This document shows positions 8,485 through 17,343 of a stretch of 64,000 nt of DNA, piece by piece. Both the position numbers and the translations under genes were made by a program. The notes under the pieces are model-generated. The model did no database searches, was not told where the DNA came from, and saw only the letters and a list, made by a program, of their open reading frames with translations. How positions within the stretch are numbered: the first letter of the stretch is position 1; every line of letters begins with the position of its first letter. Origin of the DNA: Weizmannia acidilactici (GTDB taxonomy: Bacteria; Bacillota; Bacilli; Bacillales; Bacillaceae_C); the NCBI RefSeq assembly GCF_008974185.1, contig NZ_BKZP01000002.1, forward strand, positions 81,194-145,193, written 5' to 3'.

Positions 8485-9579
8485 ATGACTGAACTGGTAC
8501 TTGACCATATTTATAAAATTTACGACAATAACGTGACGGCTGTGTCCGACTTTAATTTACATATTAAGGATAAGGAGTTTATCGTATTTGTCGGGCCATC
8601 CGGTTGCGGAAAATCAACGACGTTAAGGATGATCGCAGGGCTTGAAGAAATTTCAAAAGGCGATTTGTACATGGACGGTAAAAAGGTCAATGATGTGGCG
8701 CCGAAAGACCGGGATATTGCAATGGTGTTCCAAAACTATGCACTTTATCCGCATATGACCGTTTATGATAATATGGCCTTCGGGCTGAAACTGCGTAAAG
8801 TGCCGAAAGCGGAAATTGACAAACGGGTACATGAAGCAGCGAAAATCCTCGGGCTGGAAGAGTATTTAAAGCGGAAACCGAAAGCGTTATCAGGCGGGCA
8901 AAGGCAAAGGGTTGCGCTTGGACGTGCGATTGTGCGCGATGCGAAAGTCTTCCTGATGGACGAGCCGTTGTCCAACCTGGACGCGAAACTGCGTGTACAG
9001 ATGCGTGCCGAAATTGCGCGGCTCCATCAGCGTCTGCAAACGACCACGATTTATGTCACCCACGACCAAACAGAAGCGATGACGATGGCCTCAAGAATTG
9101 TAGTCATGAAAGACGGTGTCATCCAGCAGGTCGGAACGCCGCGCGAAGTATACGATACACCTGCAAACCTGTTTGTCGCCGGCTTTATTGGTTCACCGGC
9201 CATGAACTTTTTCCGCGGCAAAATGGATAACGGCAAATTCCATTTGAACGGCTCCGTTCAAATTGATGTTCCCGAAGGCAAAATGAAACACTTGAAAGAC
9301 TATGTCGGTAAAGAAGTCATTCTCGGCATCCGTCCTGAAGACATTCACGACGAACCTGTCTTTATTGAGGCGGTCCCGGGTGCTTCCATCCGTGCTGTCA
9401 TTGAAGTTTCCGAACTGCACGGCGCCGAAACGATGCTTTATTCGAACATTAACGGCCAAGATTTTATTTCCCGGATTGATTCAAGAACCATTGTTAAACC
9501 CGGCGATGAGATCACCCTCGGTCTTGATATGAATAAATCCCATTTCTTTGATGCTGAAACTGAATTGAGAATCGGTTAA
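8485..9579 (+). CDS. msmX: MsmX-type multi-sugar ABC transporter ATPase
   Basis: A 364-residue ATPase of the MsmX/UgpC group, which energises several oligosaccharide importers in Bacillus. Walker A GPSGCGKST is at residues 37-45, signature LSGGQ at 135-139 and Walker B VFLMDEP near 155-161. A C-terminal regulatory OB domain (about 240-364) contains the GIRPED motif. ATG 8485 lies nine bases after GAAGGAGG. It stands alone without permease genes, as expected for a shared ATPase. A strong terminator follows. Confidence 0.9.
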   Translation: MTELVLDHIYKIYDNNVTAVSDFNLHIKDKEFIVFVGPSGCGKSTTLRMIAGLEEISKGDLYMDGKKVNDVAPKDRDIAMVFQNYALYPHMTVYDNMAFGLKLRKVPKAEIDKRVHEAAKILGLEEYLKRKPKALSGGQRQRVALGRAIVRDAKVFLMDEPLSNLDAKLRVQMRAEIARLHQRLQTTTIYVTHDQTEAMTMASRIVVMKDGVIQQVGTPREVYDTPANLFVAGFIGSPAMNFFRGKMDNGKFHLNGSVQIDVPEGKMKHLKDYVGKEVILGIRPEDIHDEPVFIEAVPGASIRAVIEVSELHGAETMLYSNINGQDFISRIDSRTIVKPGDEITLGLDMNKSHFFDAETELRIG

Positions 9580-9586
9580 TGCCCTA

Positions 9587-9616
9587 AAAGCCAGCCGTCT
9601 GATTGCGGCTGGCTTT
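9587..9616. terminator. bidirectional terminator after msmX
   Basis: AAAGCCAGCCG (9587-9597) pairs with CGGCTGGCTTT (9606-9616). It lies between convergent msmX (plus) and the small minus-strand gene, so it can serve both. Confidence 0.8.
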
Positions 9617-9866
9617 AAACTTTTCTATATGCGATTTCTTTCTTTTCTTCATAGCCGCAGTGCACACAATAGTAAAGATGGACGCACGTTTCTTTTTTTG
9701 TGCTGGCAGGGTCGCCATCCTCAAGCTTTTCCAAATCAATCTCCATATACGGGCTGTAATCATCAAAATAATCATACAGCTTTCCGCCGTCCGCCAGCGC
9801 TTTCCGGAAATTCGGACACTCCTCCTGCAATTCACCCAGCCCATTGCATATCAGGCAAATTTTCAT
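9615..9866 (-). CDS. small Cys-rich, zinc-ribbon-like hypothetical protein
   Basis: An 83-residue protein starting at ATG 9866, five bases after GGTGA; an ATG 15 bases upstream is poorly placed. Cysteines occur as C-x-x-C (CLICNG, near residue 4-7), a lone Cys at ECP, then C-x(6)-C-x-x-C (CVHLYYCVHC). The centre is acidic: DYFDDYSPYMEIDLEKLED. This fits a zinc-binding fold of the kind seen in short conserved Bacillus proteins, but I do not know a function. Conservation of the cysteines argues that the frame is real. Confidence 0.65.
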   Translation of the reverse strand: MKICLICNGLGELQEECPNFRKALADGGKLYDYFDDYSPYMEIDLEKLEDGDPASTKKETCVHLYYCVHCGYEEKKEIAYRKV

Positions 9867-10011
9867 CTTGTTCACCAACATTCCCGGACATTCTTAGGGG
9901 CTGTGTTATATTTGTTAACCACGGAAACAGCCCATGTTTCAATTTTAAAATGTACGGAAAACCAAAAGCTTATTCAAAGGGTGGTACCTAATTTTTACCA
10001 GTACGAAAAAA

Positions 10012-10040
10012 GAATAACTGCACCGCAATTCCGCATAATA
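10012..10040 (+). promoter_or_regulatory. sigma-G-like promoter of the SASP gene
   Basis: GAATA (10012-10016), 17 bases, CATAATA (10034-10040). Known sigma-G promoters have G-x-ATR and CATxxTA boxes about 18 apart. Start of transcription is expected near 10047, giving a leader of about 115 bases. Confidence 0.6.
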
Positions 10041-10059
10041 CATAGTACATAGAACAAGT

Positions 10060-10130
10060 TCCCGCTGGGTTAAACCGAGAAGGTGGCGGGCGAACAGTCC
10101 GCTTGCTGGTGCAATTCCAGCCGACCCAAC
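10060..10130 (+). ncRNA. structured, tRNA-shaped leader of the SASP mRNA
   Basis: Four helices can be drawn by eye. A closing stem TGGGT (10066-10070) pairs with ACCCA (10124-10128). A 3-bp arm ACC/GGT is at 10074-10084. GCGG/CCGC (10086-10089 with 10099-10102) can be extended by a G-U pair to give a 7-base loop. GCTGG/CCAGC (10105-10109 with 10117-10121) has the 7-base loop TGCAATT, like a T-loop. The arrangement is tRNA-like but lacks U33 and a CCA end, so it is not called a tRNA gene. No riboswitch class that I know fits. No energy calculation was done. Confidence 0.45.
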
Positions 10131-10161
10131 CATAAACCATACAACGAGGAGATGACACCTT

Positions 10162-10368
10162 ATGGCAAACAACAATAGTTCAAACCAATTGTTAGTAGAT
10201 GGAGCTGAACAAGCGCTTGAGCAAATGAAATATGAAATTGCGCAGGAATTTGGCGTGAAACTCGGCGCAGATACAACTTCCCGCGCGAACGGGTCTGTCG
10301 GGGGAGAAATTACGAAACGCCTTGTCCAAATGGCCGAACAGCAGCTTGGCGGCACTATCCATCACTGA
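10162..10368 (+). CDS. alpha/beta-type small acid-soluble spore protein
   Basis: A 68-residue SASP. Such proteins coat spore DNA in the forespore, protect it from UV and are cleaved by GPR at germination. The germination-protease region is recognisable ([13 protein letters not shown], residues 23-35), as is the C-terminal DNA-binding block [17 protein letters not shown] 10162 is preceded by a GAGGAG site. A sigma-G-like promoter and an unusually long, structured leader lie upstream. It is separate from the ATP-grasp cluster. Confidence 0.92.
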   Translation: MANNNSSNQLLVDGAEQALEQMKYEIAQEFGVKLGADTTSRANGSVGGEITKRLVQMAEQQLGGTIHH

Positions 10369-10392
10369 CAATCTTAATAAAGAATGGATAAA

Positions 10393-10414
10393 AAGGGAGT
10401 CCTGCGCCTCCCTT
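10393..10414. terminator. terminator between SASP and fumC
   Basis: AAGGGAG (10393-10399) pairs with CTCCCTT (10408-10414). On the minus strand it is followed by TTTTATCC, which suits termination of fumC; it may also end the SASP transcript. Confidence 0.65.
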
Positions 10415-10422
10415 CTTCGATG

Positions 10423-11811
10423 TTATTGTTTCAGATTTACCATTTTTTCCGGAACAATCCATTTATCATACTGTTCTTCTGTCACATAACCCGTTTTAAT
10501 GGCGGCTTCTTTTAACGTGGTCCCTTCTTTAAAGGCTAGTTTTGCGATTTGCGCCGCTTTTTCATAACCGATATGCGGGTTTAAAGCGGTAACAAGCATG
10601 AGCGAACGGTTGACGTTTTCACGTAGCGTTTCAACATTCGGCTCAATGCCGCGGACGCATCTTTCATCAAACGACTTCATCGCATCGCCGAGCAGATGGA
10701 CCGATTGCAGAAAGTTATAAATGATCACTGGTTTAAACACGTTTAATTCAAAGTTGCCCTGGCTTGCCGCAAACCCGATCGCGGCATCGTTCCCGAATAC
10801 TTGTACCGCTACCATCGTTACCGCTTCACATTGGGTCGGGTTGACTTTTCCCGGCATGATTGAGCTACCCGGTTCATTGGCCGGGATTGTGATTTCCCCG
10901 ATTCCACTTCTCGGGCCGCTTGCAAGCCATCTCACGTCATTGGCAATTTTCAACAAGTCGGCAGCAAGCCCCTTCAAAGCTCCGTGCACATGGACAAGCT
11001 CATCGTGGCTTGTAAGTGCATGGAATTTATTGTCCGAAGAACGGAATGGGTAGCCAGTCTGCTTTTCCAATTCTTCAGCAACTTTGTCCCCGAAAGTCGG
11101 ATCGGCATTGATGCCCGTACCGACGGCAGTGCCACCGATAGCCAAGTTCAAAATATGTTTGGCGCTTTCTCTGATCATTTGTTCGCTTTTCTCCAGCATC
11201 GCCCGCCAGCCGCTAATTTCCTGGCCCAAAGTAAGCGGAGTGGCATCCTGGAGATGGGTGCGCCCAATTTTAATGATTTCCATATATGCTTTTTCTTTTT
11301 CAATAAGTGTTTGCTTTAACTGTTCAAGCGGCGGCAGCAGCCTCGTTTGCAGTTCGTGATAGGCGGCAATATGCATTGCGGTAGGGAACGTATCGTTCGA
11401 ACTTTGCGACATATTGATATCGTCGTTCGGATGGACATGTTCCTGGCTGTTTTGTTCCGCAAGAATTTCATTCGCACGTCTTGCAACAACTTCATTGACG
11501 TTCATGTTCGATTGGGTGCCGCTACCCGTCTGCCATACGACAAGCGGAAAATGGCCGTCAAATTTCCCATCCAGCACTTCTTCGCACGCCTGCACAATCG
11601 CATCCTTTTTGGCATCCGACAATTTGCCGAGACGGTTATTGCCGATTGCGGCCGCTTTTTTCAAATGCGCAAAAGCGCGGATCACTTCCATCGGCATTTT
11701 TTCCCCGCCGATCGGGAAGTTCTCCTTACTCCGCTGCGTCTGCGCCCCCCAATATTTGTCTGCCGGTACCTTCATTTCTCCGAGAGTGTCTTTTTCAATG
11801 CGGTATTCCAC
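10423..11811 (-). CDS. fumC: class II fumarate hydratase
   Basis: A 462-residue, iron-independent fumarase interconverting fumarate and malate in the TCA cycle. The lyase signature [10 protein letters not shown] is present in the mobile serine loop, as are [10 protein letters not shown] and the [14 protein letters not shown] block of the class II family. The start is GTG 11811, eight bases after AGGAGG. Single-gene transcription unit, with terminators on both sides. Equivalent to citG of B. subtilis. Confidence 0.95.
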   Translation of the reverse strand: MEYRIEKDTLGEMKVPADKYWGAQTQRSKENFPIGGEKMPMEVIRAFAHLKKAAAIGNNRLGKLSDAKKDAIVQACEEVLDGKFDGHFPLVVWQTGSGTQSNMNVNEVVARRANEILAEQNSQEHVHPNDDINMSQSSNDTFPTAMHIAAYHELQTRLLPPLEQLKQTLIEKEKAYMEIIKIGRTHLQDATPLTLGQEISGWRAMLEKSEQMIRESAKHILNLAIGGTAVGTGINADPTFGDKVAEELEKQTGYPFRSSDNKFHALTSHDELVHVHGALKGLAADLLKIANDVRWLASGPRSGIGEITIPANEPGSSIMPGKVNPTQCEAVTMVAVQVFGNDAAIGFAASQGNFELNVFKPVIIYNFLQSVHLLGDAMKSFDERCVRGIEPNVETLRENVNRSLMLVTALNPHIGYEKAAQIAKLAFKEGTTLKEAAIKTGYVTEEQYDKWIVPEKMVNLKQ

Positions 11812-11913
11812 TTTCTTCCCCTCCTGTATGTGCTTTCATTTTCTTTTTTGCAAAATGGCGGCCACTGTGCCATTATGTATTTGCAAATCTATTTTACTAT
11901 AAATTCTTACAAA

Positions 11914-11950
11914 GAAACACCTGCAAGCTTCCAAAATGTGCAGGTGTTTC
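11914..11950 (-). terminator. terminator of the PBP gene
   Basis: A perfect 12-bp stem: GAAACACCTGCA (11914-11925) with its complement at 11939-11950, immediately after the PBP stop codon. T-rich on both flanks. Confidence 0.7.
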
Positions 11951-11954
11951 CTGT

Positions 11955-14018
11955 TTACTGCCCTAAAATGCCTTTTAACTGCTCCTTGATTTTATCGGCG
12001 GCGTCTTTCCAGAAGCCTTTGTTCTCTTCAATCGTTTCTTTTAGTTTATCCGCCTGCTCCTTAATCGTCTCATCGATATTTTGCAGTTTTTCTTTTAGCG
12101 GGCTGCCGTTTTTCTTTTGCTCGTTAATCGATTCCACGCCGAAATCGCCGGGCTTCGTATATTTTAATGTGGCATTCATGACTGCATTAAAAACCGGCAC
12201 GATTCCCTGTTCACTTAAACCATACAAATAATGGTTGCGGTTGGTTTTATCATATCCCATCCATACAACACCAACGAGGTTTGGCGTGTAGCCGGCAAAC
12301 CACTGGTCCATTGTCCCTTCTGCGCCACTGAAGGGAAGCTGCGTAGAACCTGTCTTGCCGGCAATCTTGTATCCCGGCACGCTCACGCCTTTGCCCGTCC
12401 CGGATTCGACAACATTCAACAGCATGGAAGTCATTTCCTGGGAAACTTTTTTCGAAGTCACCCTTTCCTGCTTGTCTTTATGTTCAACGATAACTTGTCC
12501 TGTCGGGCTGACAATTTTTTTAATGATGTGTACATCGGACCGATTTCCATTATTTGGAAAAGTCGTGTACGCTTGGGCGATTTCTTCCGGGGATACGCCA
12601 TTTTGAATATTCCCGAGCGCAATTCCGAGCTGTTTATCACCTTTTGTCAACGGGATGCCGAATTTTTTGGCCGATTCATATCCCTTTTCCACACCGATTT
12701 TGTTCAGGAGCCATACAGCCGGAAGGTTCAGCGATTTTTCCACCGCCTCATACATCGGTACTTCGCCCAAATACTGGTTGTTATAGTTTTTCGGTGCATA
12801 GCCGCCCCTAAACGTCATTTCTTTGTCTTTTAACATGGAATCGGGAGTATATCCTTCTTCGAGCGCCGGGGTATACACGGTGATCGGCTTCATAATCGAC
12901 CCTGGCTGGCGCTTCAGCTGCGTCGCCCTGTTAAAGCCGCGGAACACTTTCTCTCCTCTCCCCCCGACAAGGCCGCGCACGCCGCCGGTTTTAGGGTCAA
13001 CAAGAATGGCCCCGCTTTGGATCATTTGGTCGGATTTTCCAGCCGGAAAAAGTGAATTTTGCTGGTAAACATTTTCTAAAGAAGATTGGATGTTTTGGTC
13101 CATTTCCGTATAAATTTTATATCCCCTTGTCAAAATCTCTTCCTGTGTAAGGCCGTACTGATTGATCGCCTCATCCAAAACCGCATCGACATAATACGGG
13201 TATTTGCCTTTCAGCGCATCGGTCTTTTTGTCTTTCAGCACGAGCTTTTCGCTTTTTGCGGCTTTATACTCTGCTTCGGTTATCATTCCGTACTGTTTCA
13301 TTACGCTAAGTACAACATTGCGGCGCTGGATGGCGCGGTCGTAATGGTGGTAAGGGTCCAGTGCACTCGGGGAATTGACGAGCCCCGCCAATGTTGCCGA
13401 TTCGGATAAATCAAGGTCCTGGATGTCCTTGCCAAAATATTTATTGGCCGCTTTTTGGACGCCCCATGCCCCTTCGCCGAAATACACCTGGTTCAAATAC
13501 ATTTCCAGTATCTCTTTTTTTGTATAATGTTTTTCAATTTCAATTGCCAAGAAGAGCTCCTGTATTTTCCTTTTTAACGTCCGTTCCGGGGAAAGGAGCG
13601 CATTTTTCGTTAACTGCTGGGTGATGGTGCTCCCCCCGGCGGCCGCCCCTCCTGCTTTGATATCTTTCAAAAGGGCACTCATTGTGCCGATAATATCAAA
13701 ACCGTGGTGTTTGTAAAAACGGTGGTCTTCAATCGCTACAATCGCATTTTGAAGATCTTCGGGCATTTTTTTAATGGAGACTCCTTCCGAGCGATTCGCC
13801 GAGATTTTACTTGCGACGTCCCCATCCTTGTCATAGATGATGGTTGCCTGCTCGAGCCCTTTTTTCAGCTGCCCGACATTCGCACTTTTTGCGTAGTAAG
13901 CAAAAAAAGCCAAAAAGGCAAGCAGCGAGACGGAGGCCAGTAAAATAACGATCTGGGTCATATGTGCCTTTTTCCAATATTCTTTTATAATATTCCAAAA
14001 AGGTTTGATTCTGTCCAT
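11955..14018 (-). CDS. pbpF: class A penicillin-binding protein (PbpF/PbpG-like)
   Basis: A 687-residue bifunctional peptidoglycan synthase. There is a short cytoplasmic N-terminus and a membrane anchor at about 21-42. The glycosyltransferase domain has catalytic EDHRFYKHHG (E97) and GGSTITQQLTKN (129-140). The transpeptidase domain has S374-x-x-K (PGSIMKP), SLN (429-431) and KTGST (555-559). The C-terminal tail is a Lys/Glu-rich helix after residue 630. Length and tail resemble the sporulation-linked class A enzymes PbpF and PbpG of B. subtilis; which of the two is uncertain. Monocistronic. Confidence 0.85.
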   Translation of the reverse strand: MDRIKPFWNIIKEYWKKAHMTQIVILLASVSLLAFLAFFAYYAKSANVGQLKKGLEQATIIYDKDGDVASKISANRSEGVSIKKMPEDLQNAIVAIEDHRFYKHHGFDIIGTMSALLKDIKAGGAAAGGSTITQQLTKNALLSPERTLKRKIQELFLAIEIEKHYTKKEILEMYLNQVYFGEGAWGVQKAANKYFGKDIQDLDLSESATLAGLVNSPSALDPYHHYDRAIQRRNVVLSVMKQYGMITEAEYKAAKSEKLVLKDKKTDALKGKYPYYVDAVLDEAINQYGLTQEEILTRGYKIYTEMDQNIQSSLENVYQQNSLFPAGKSDQMIQSGAILVDPKTGGVRGLVGGRGEKVFRGFNRATQLKRQPGSIMKPITVYTPALEEGYTPDSMLKDKEMTFRGGYAPKNYNNQYLGEVPMYEAVEKSLNLPAVWLLNKIGVEKGYESAKKFGIPLTKGDKQLGIALGNIQNGVSPEEIAQAYTTFPNNGNRSDVHIIKKIVSPTGQVIVEHKDKQERVTSKKVSQEMTSMLLNVVESGTGKGVSVPGYKIAGKTGSTQLPFSGAEGTMDQWFAGYTPNLVGVVWMGYDKTNRNHYLYGLSEQGIVPVFNAVMNATLKYTKPGDFGVESINEQKKNGSPLKEKLQNIDETIKEQADKLKETIEENKGFWKDAADKIKEQLKGILGQ

Positions 14019-14252
14019 TTATGATCCTGCCTCATCTTTCCACAATCTGAAAAACTCCTACTCAAGCATCTTTTTTTGTGCTCTTATGCAAAAGCATAGT
14101 ATGAATGCAGGGAAAAATCAATGCAATCTGTGGAGTGCGACTTAAAACAGCGGATATTTTTTGCATTTCCCGCAAAAACGTTATTTTTGATGCCAATTTC
14201 GGTTAAAGAATAAAAAGGGTGATGAAAGCCATATACGAGAGGATGATGGTGA

Positions 14253-14726
14253 ATGTACAAGCATATTGTCATTGCATACGATGATTCGGATGGGTGCAGA
14301 AAAGCGCTGGAAAGGGCTGCAGAATTTGTGCTAGCTGTAATGGGGTTAAATTAACCGTTATCCATGTCAATCTGGGAAGCGAAGAAACAGCTCCGGTGCC
14401 GGATGAAAATATTAGCGTTCCTCCAACGGTTTCCGTCCCCGGTCTCGATGAAAGGGTATACCCGATTGATGCGGCAATACACGCCACACAGCAGATCATC
14501 ATGAACGATGCCGAAGAAACGATTCATCATGCCAGAGAATTTTTGGAAGTGATCGTAATCCAGGCCGACTATCATATTTTGAAGGGGAAAGTTACCGAAA
14601 GTATTTGTGATTTTATCCGTAAACATTATTGCCGGCAACAGCGGAAAAATCGGCGTAAAAAGCCCGCTTCTCGGAAATGTCAGCCAAAGCCTTGTTAAAA
14701 GCGCGGAAGTTCTTGTTGTAAAATAG
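14253..14726 (+). pseudogene. universal stress protein (UspA family), frameshifted
   Basis: The ATG at 14253 opens a frame MYKHIVIAYDDSDGCRKAL, which stops at 14352-14354. The family sequence continues in another frame from about 14345 (KLTVIHVNLGS), through AYHLLKG-like and ESICDFIRKH segments to about 14620. It then returns to the first frame for the C-terminus ([20 protein letters not shown]), ending at TAG 14724. Two compensating shifts plus loss of part of the ATP-binding G-x2-G-x9-GS region indicate a decayed gene unless the sequence has errors. Confidence 0.75.
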
Positions 14727-14799
14727 GGCGACTTGTCTGCCGAAATGAAAGGAACTTGACACAAAAGCTTTTTTGCGTTTCTTTCCGCTATAAGTCCAA

Positions 14800-14827
14800 A
14801 CCTCCTACTGCATTTCCGCATACATTA
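14800..14827 (+). promoter_or_regulatory. sigma-K-like promoter of the YjcZ-type gene
   Basis: AC (14800-14801), 17 bases, CATACATTA (14819-14827). The -10 also satisfies the sigma-E form CATACAnT. The ribosome site GGAGGTGA is 20 bases further on. Confidence 0.45.
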
Positions 14828-14860
14828 ACAATGCATTATGGAAAGACGGAGGTGAAGAAA

Positions 14861-14989
14861 ATGGGCTTCTGGGGCTGCGGTTATGGTTACGGCGGCTACG
14901 GATTTGGCGGTTACGGCCACAACAACTTCGCTCTGATCGTTGTGCTGTTTATCCTGCTGATCATTGTTGGCTCTGCTTTTATGTTCTAA
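14861..14989 (+). CDS. YjcZ-family small membrane sporulation protein
   Basis: A 42-residue peptide with a Gly/Tyr-rich head ([15 protein letters not shown]) and one membrane helix ([20 protein letters not shown]), the two-part design of the YjcZ/tiny transmembrane family of Bacillus. ATG 14861 follows GGAGGTGA by five bases. Such genes are typically expressed late in sporulation, and the upstream sigma-K-like site agrees. The molecular role is unknown. Confidence 0.88.
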   Translation: MGFWGCGYGYGGYGFGGYGHNNFALIVVLFILLIIVGSAFMF

Positions 14990-15213
14990 GTGATAAAGAA
15001 TGGGCGGGCCCGGCGCTCAGTTAAAAAGCCCGGGCTTAAGCCCTTTGACTCTAGGTAAGGAGCGCTTCCTCCAATATTTTCACATACTTGCAAGCAAATG
15101 CCGATCCTCATAAATGGATCTAGCCTTTTCTTCCAGTTATGCTGCATACATACGATACTTTTTCCCATAAAAAATGCCGGCATCTTTCTCCACGCCGACC
15201 AATTCTATATGTT

Positions 15214-16266
15214 TTACTGATAATTTCCATTTCTTAATAGCGAACCAGTGCCGGCAGTTTTTCGCGGAACTGCTGCGCCTTCAACCCGTTCCATCGGTTT
15301 GCCTTTCCTATCATAAAGGTGGCATGCGACATAATGGAGTTCTTCCACTTCCAGCCACTGCGGTTTCACACTTGCACATATGTCCATCGCTTTCGGGCAT
15401 CTTGTCCGGAACACGCATCCGCTTGGGGGATTGATCGGGCTCGGGATTTCCCCTTTTAAAATGATCCGTTCCCTTTTATCTTCAATTTTCGGATCAGGGA
15501 TTGGAATCGCCGACAGCAGCGCTTCGGTGTAAGGATGAAGCGGTTTGCGGTACAAGTTTTTGCTCCCCGTCAATTCGACTAGATGGCCGAGGTACATCAC
15601 GCCGATCCGGTCGCTGATATGCTTGACCATCGATAAATCATGGGCAATAAATAAGTAAGTTAAGTTTTTGTCTCTTTGCAGTTTTTTCAATACGTTGACA
15701 ACCTGCGCCTGAACGGAAACATCCAGTGCGGAAATCGGCTCATCGCAAATGATGAATTCCGGGTCAAGCGCCAGCGCCCTAGCAATGCCGATCCTTTGCC
15801 GCTGCCCTCCGCTGAATTCATGCGGGTAACGGCTTGCATGTTCTTTGTTTAGCCCGACTTCTTTCAGCAATTCATAAATTCTTTCGAGCTCTTCCCGTTT
15901 ATTTTTATAAATGCCGTGGACTTCAAGCGGTTCAGCAATAATTTCACGGACTGTCGCCCGGGGATTCAGGGAAGCATAAGGGTCCTGAAAAATCATTTGG
16001 ACGTTCCTTTTCATTCGGAAACTTTCATGTTCGTCCAGTGCATGGATGTCTTTTCCATTGTAGAGGATTTGCCCGCCGGTCGGCGTATAGATCCCCATGA
16101 TGAGCCTGCCTGCAGTTGATTTCCCGCACCCGGATTCGCCGACAAGACCAAACGTTTCCCCTTTATAAATATCAAAATTGAGATCATCCACGGCTTTTAA
16201 AAATTGTTTCTTTCCCATATCAAAATATTTTTTCACATGTTTAACTTCCAGCAGTTTTTCCATCAT
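15214..16266 (-). CDS. ykfD: oligopeptide ABC transporter ATPase, YkfD/OppF type
   Basis: A 350-residue ATPase. Walker [10 protein letters not shown] is near residue 42-50, signature FSGGQRQRIG near 155, and Walker B EFIICDEP. The C-terminal oligopeptide-transporter extension has the Cys motif C-x(5)-C-x(5)-C (GCVFRTRCPKAMDIC) that can bind an iron-sulphur cluster in some homologues. ATG 16266 follows AAAGGAG. It is the last gene of the dpp-ykf operon and by position equals ykfD; with DppD it would complete the pair of ATPases needed by DppBC. Confidence 0.85.
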   Translation of the reverse strand: MMEKLLEVKHVKKYFDMGKKQFLKAVDDLNFDIYKGETFGLVGESGCGKSTAGRLIMGIYTPTGGQILYNGKDIHALDEHESFRMKRNVQMIFQDPYASLNPRATVREIIAEPLEVHGIYKNKREELERIYELLKEVGLNKEHASRYPHEFSGGQRQRIGIARALALDPEFIICDEPISALDVSVQAQVVNVLKKLQRDKNLTYLFIAHDLSMVKHISDRIGVMYLGHLVELTGSKNLYRKPLHPYTEALLSAIPIPDPKIEDKRERIILKGEIPSPINPPSGCVFRTRCPKAMDICASVKPQWLEVEELHYVACHLYDRKGKPMERVEGAAVPRKTAGTGSLLRNGNYQ

Positions 16267-16292
16267 GGTGCACTCCTTTCATCCCGGCTGTT

Positions 16293-17201
16293 TTATTTCC
16301 AGTACCGCCTTGCACGGCAAAGTTCCTTTTCATAAATGGTTCCTTCCAGTGCCAGCAGTTCAACGGACTTTCCCGTTTTCGGGGAGTGGAGCAGTTTCCC
16401 GTCCCCCGCATAAATACCGACGTGGTGGATGGCACCTTTTCCTTCTTCATGCGCGAAAAACAAAAGGTCCCCCGGCGTAATCCTTTCAAGTGGGACATCT
16501 TCACCGCTTTCCGCCTGTTCACAGGCATCCCGCGGTATAATCATTCCGGTTGCCGCCCTCACCATCGTATAGGAAAATCCCGAGCAGTCATAACCAAATC
16601 CACTCATGCCTCCCCATAAATACGGAAGGCCGAGAAACATTTTTCCTGCTTTCAAAATATGCCGGTTTTGCTGCCCCGGACTACTGCCGCCGAACTGTAC
16701 ATCACTTTTTTTGAAAAATCCGGTGCCCGAAACCGTCCTGACTTTTACCCAGCTCGTGTTTTCATCCATTACCGGCAGGCAGGTTTGGAAACTTGCTTCA
16801 AATACAGGCATTTGATTTTCATCGTATAAAGGGGAGGTCGGCTTGTTGACAGCAGCGAAACCGGAGCCTGCAAGCGGCCCTTCCGCTCTTTTCAGCTGTC
16901 GGAGGGGCATCCAGCCGGGGTAGCCGTCTAAGTGTTTGACGGAAGGCTGTTCAGGAATCGAAACGTATGCCCATTCCCCTTCTATCTGATGGACCACTGC
17001 TTTCTGCCCGTAAAGCGCCTGCGTCTGGATTTTATTTTTACGCCAAAATTCAAGCCGCTGTTCCACAGTGAGGTTCCTAAGCCATTTTTTCATATTAGCC
17101 GGATTTTGGAGCGCTTCAGCATCCCATTCATCTGGAGATTGTTTTGATGTCCAAAGTGTCGCAACAGCGGTACTGATCAAATAAACCTGCCTTGCGTCCA
17201 T
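16293..17201 (-). CDS. ykfC: gamma-D-glutamyl-L-diamino acid endopeptidase, NlpC/P60 (YkfC-like)
   Basis: A 302-residue cytoplasmic NlpC/P60 peptidase; no signal peptide is visible. Two SH3b-like domains (about 60-170) precede the catalytic domain. The nucleophile is C206 in YDCSGFS, with H260 in HHVGIY. YkfC cleaves L-Ala-gamma-D-Glu-containing murein peptides, here presumably those imported by the Dpp system. ATG 17201 lies five bases after GGGGGG. B. subtilis has ykfA and ykfB upstream of ykfC; both are absent here. Confidence 0.88.
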   Translation of the reverse strand: MDARQVYLISTAVATLWTSKQSPDEWDAEALQNPANMKKWLRNLTVEQRLEFWRKNKIQTQALYGQKAVVHQIEGEWAYVSIPEQPSVKHLDGYPGWMPLRQLKRAEGPLAGSGFAAVNKPTSPLYDENQMPVFEASFQTCLPVMDENTSWVKVRTVSGTGFFKKSDVQFGGSSPGQQNRHILKAGKMFLGLPYLWGGMSGFGYDCSGFSYTMVRAATGMIIPRDACEQAESGEDVPLERITPGDLLFFAHEEGKGAIHHVGIYAGDGKLLHSPKTGKSVELLALEGTIYEKELCRARRYWK

Positions 17202-17343
17202 GTTTGCCCCCCATTTAGGTTGAATGGCCGTACAAAGTTTTTTATGCGAAATCCCCTTGCATAGAGGATACTTCGTAAATGCAAATCATGATTAAAAACA
17301 TTCAACGTGGAAAAGCCTGGTGCCCCGCTGAATGCCGGTTAAT

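Noticed and set aside
9977..9988. AAGGGTGGTACC, resembling the core of a T-box antiterminator
   Set aside because: No specifier stem, no following CGCG, no terminator, and the next gene is a SASP rather than an amino acid gene.
10066..10128. A true tRNA gene
   Set aside because: The arms fit the shape, but U33 is absent, the D-arm lacks the GG motif, the acceptor is only five to six pairs and no CCA or discriminator is evident.
15000..15060. GGGCCCGG / CCCGGGCTT repeats after the YjcZ-type gene
   Set aside because: Several short self-complementary pieces overlap; no single convincing stem with a T-tract could be fixed.
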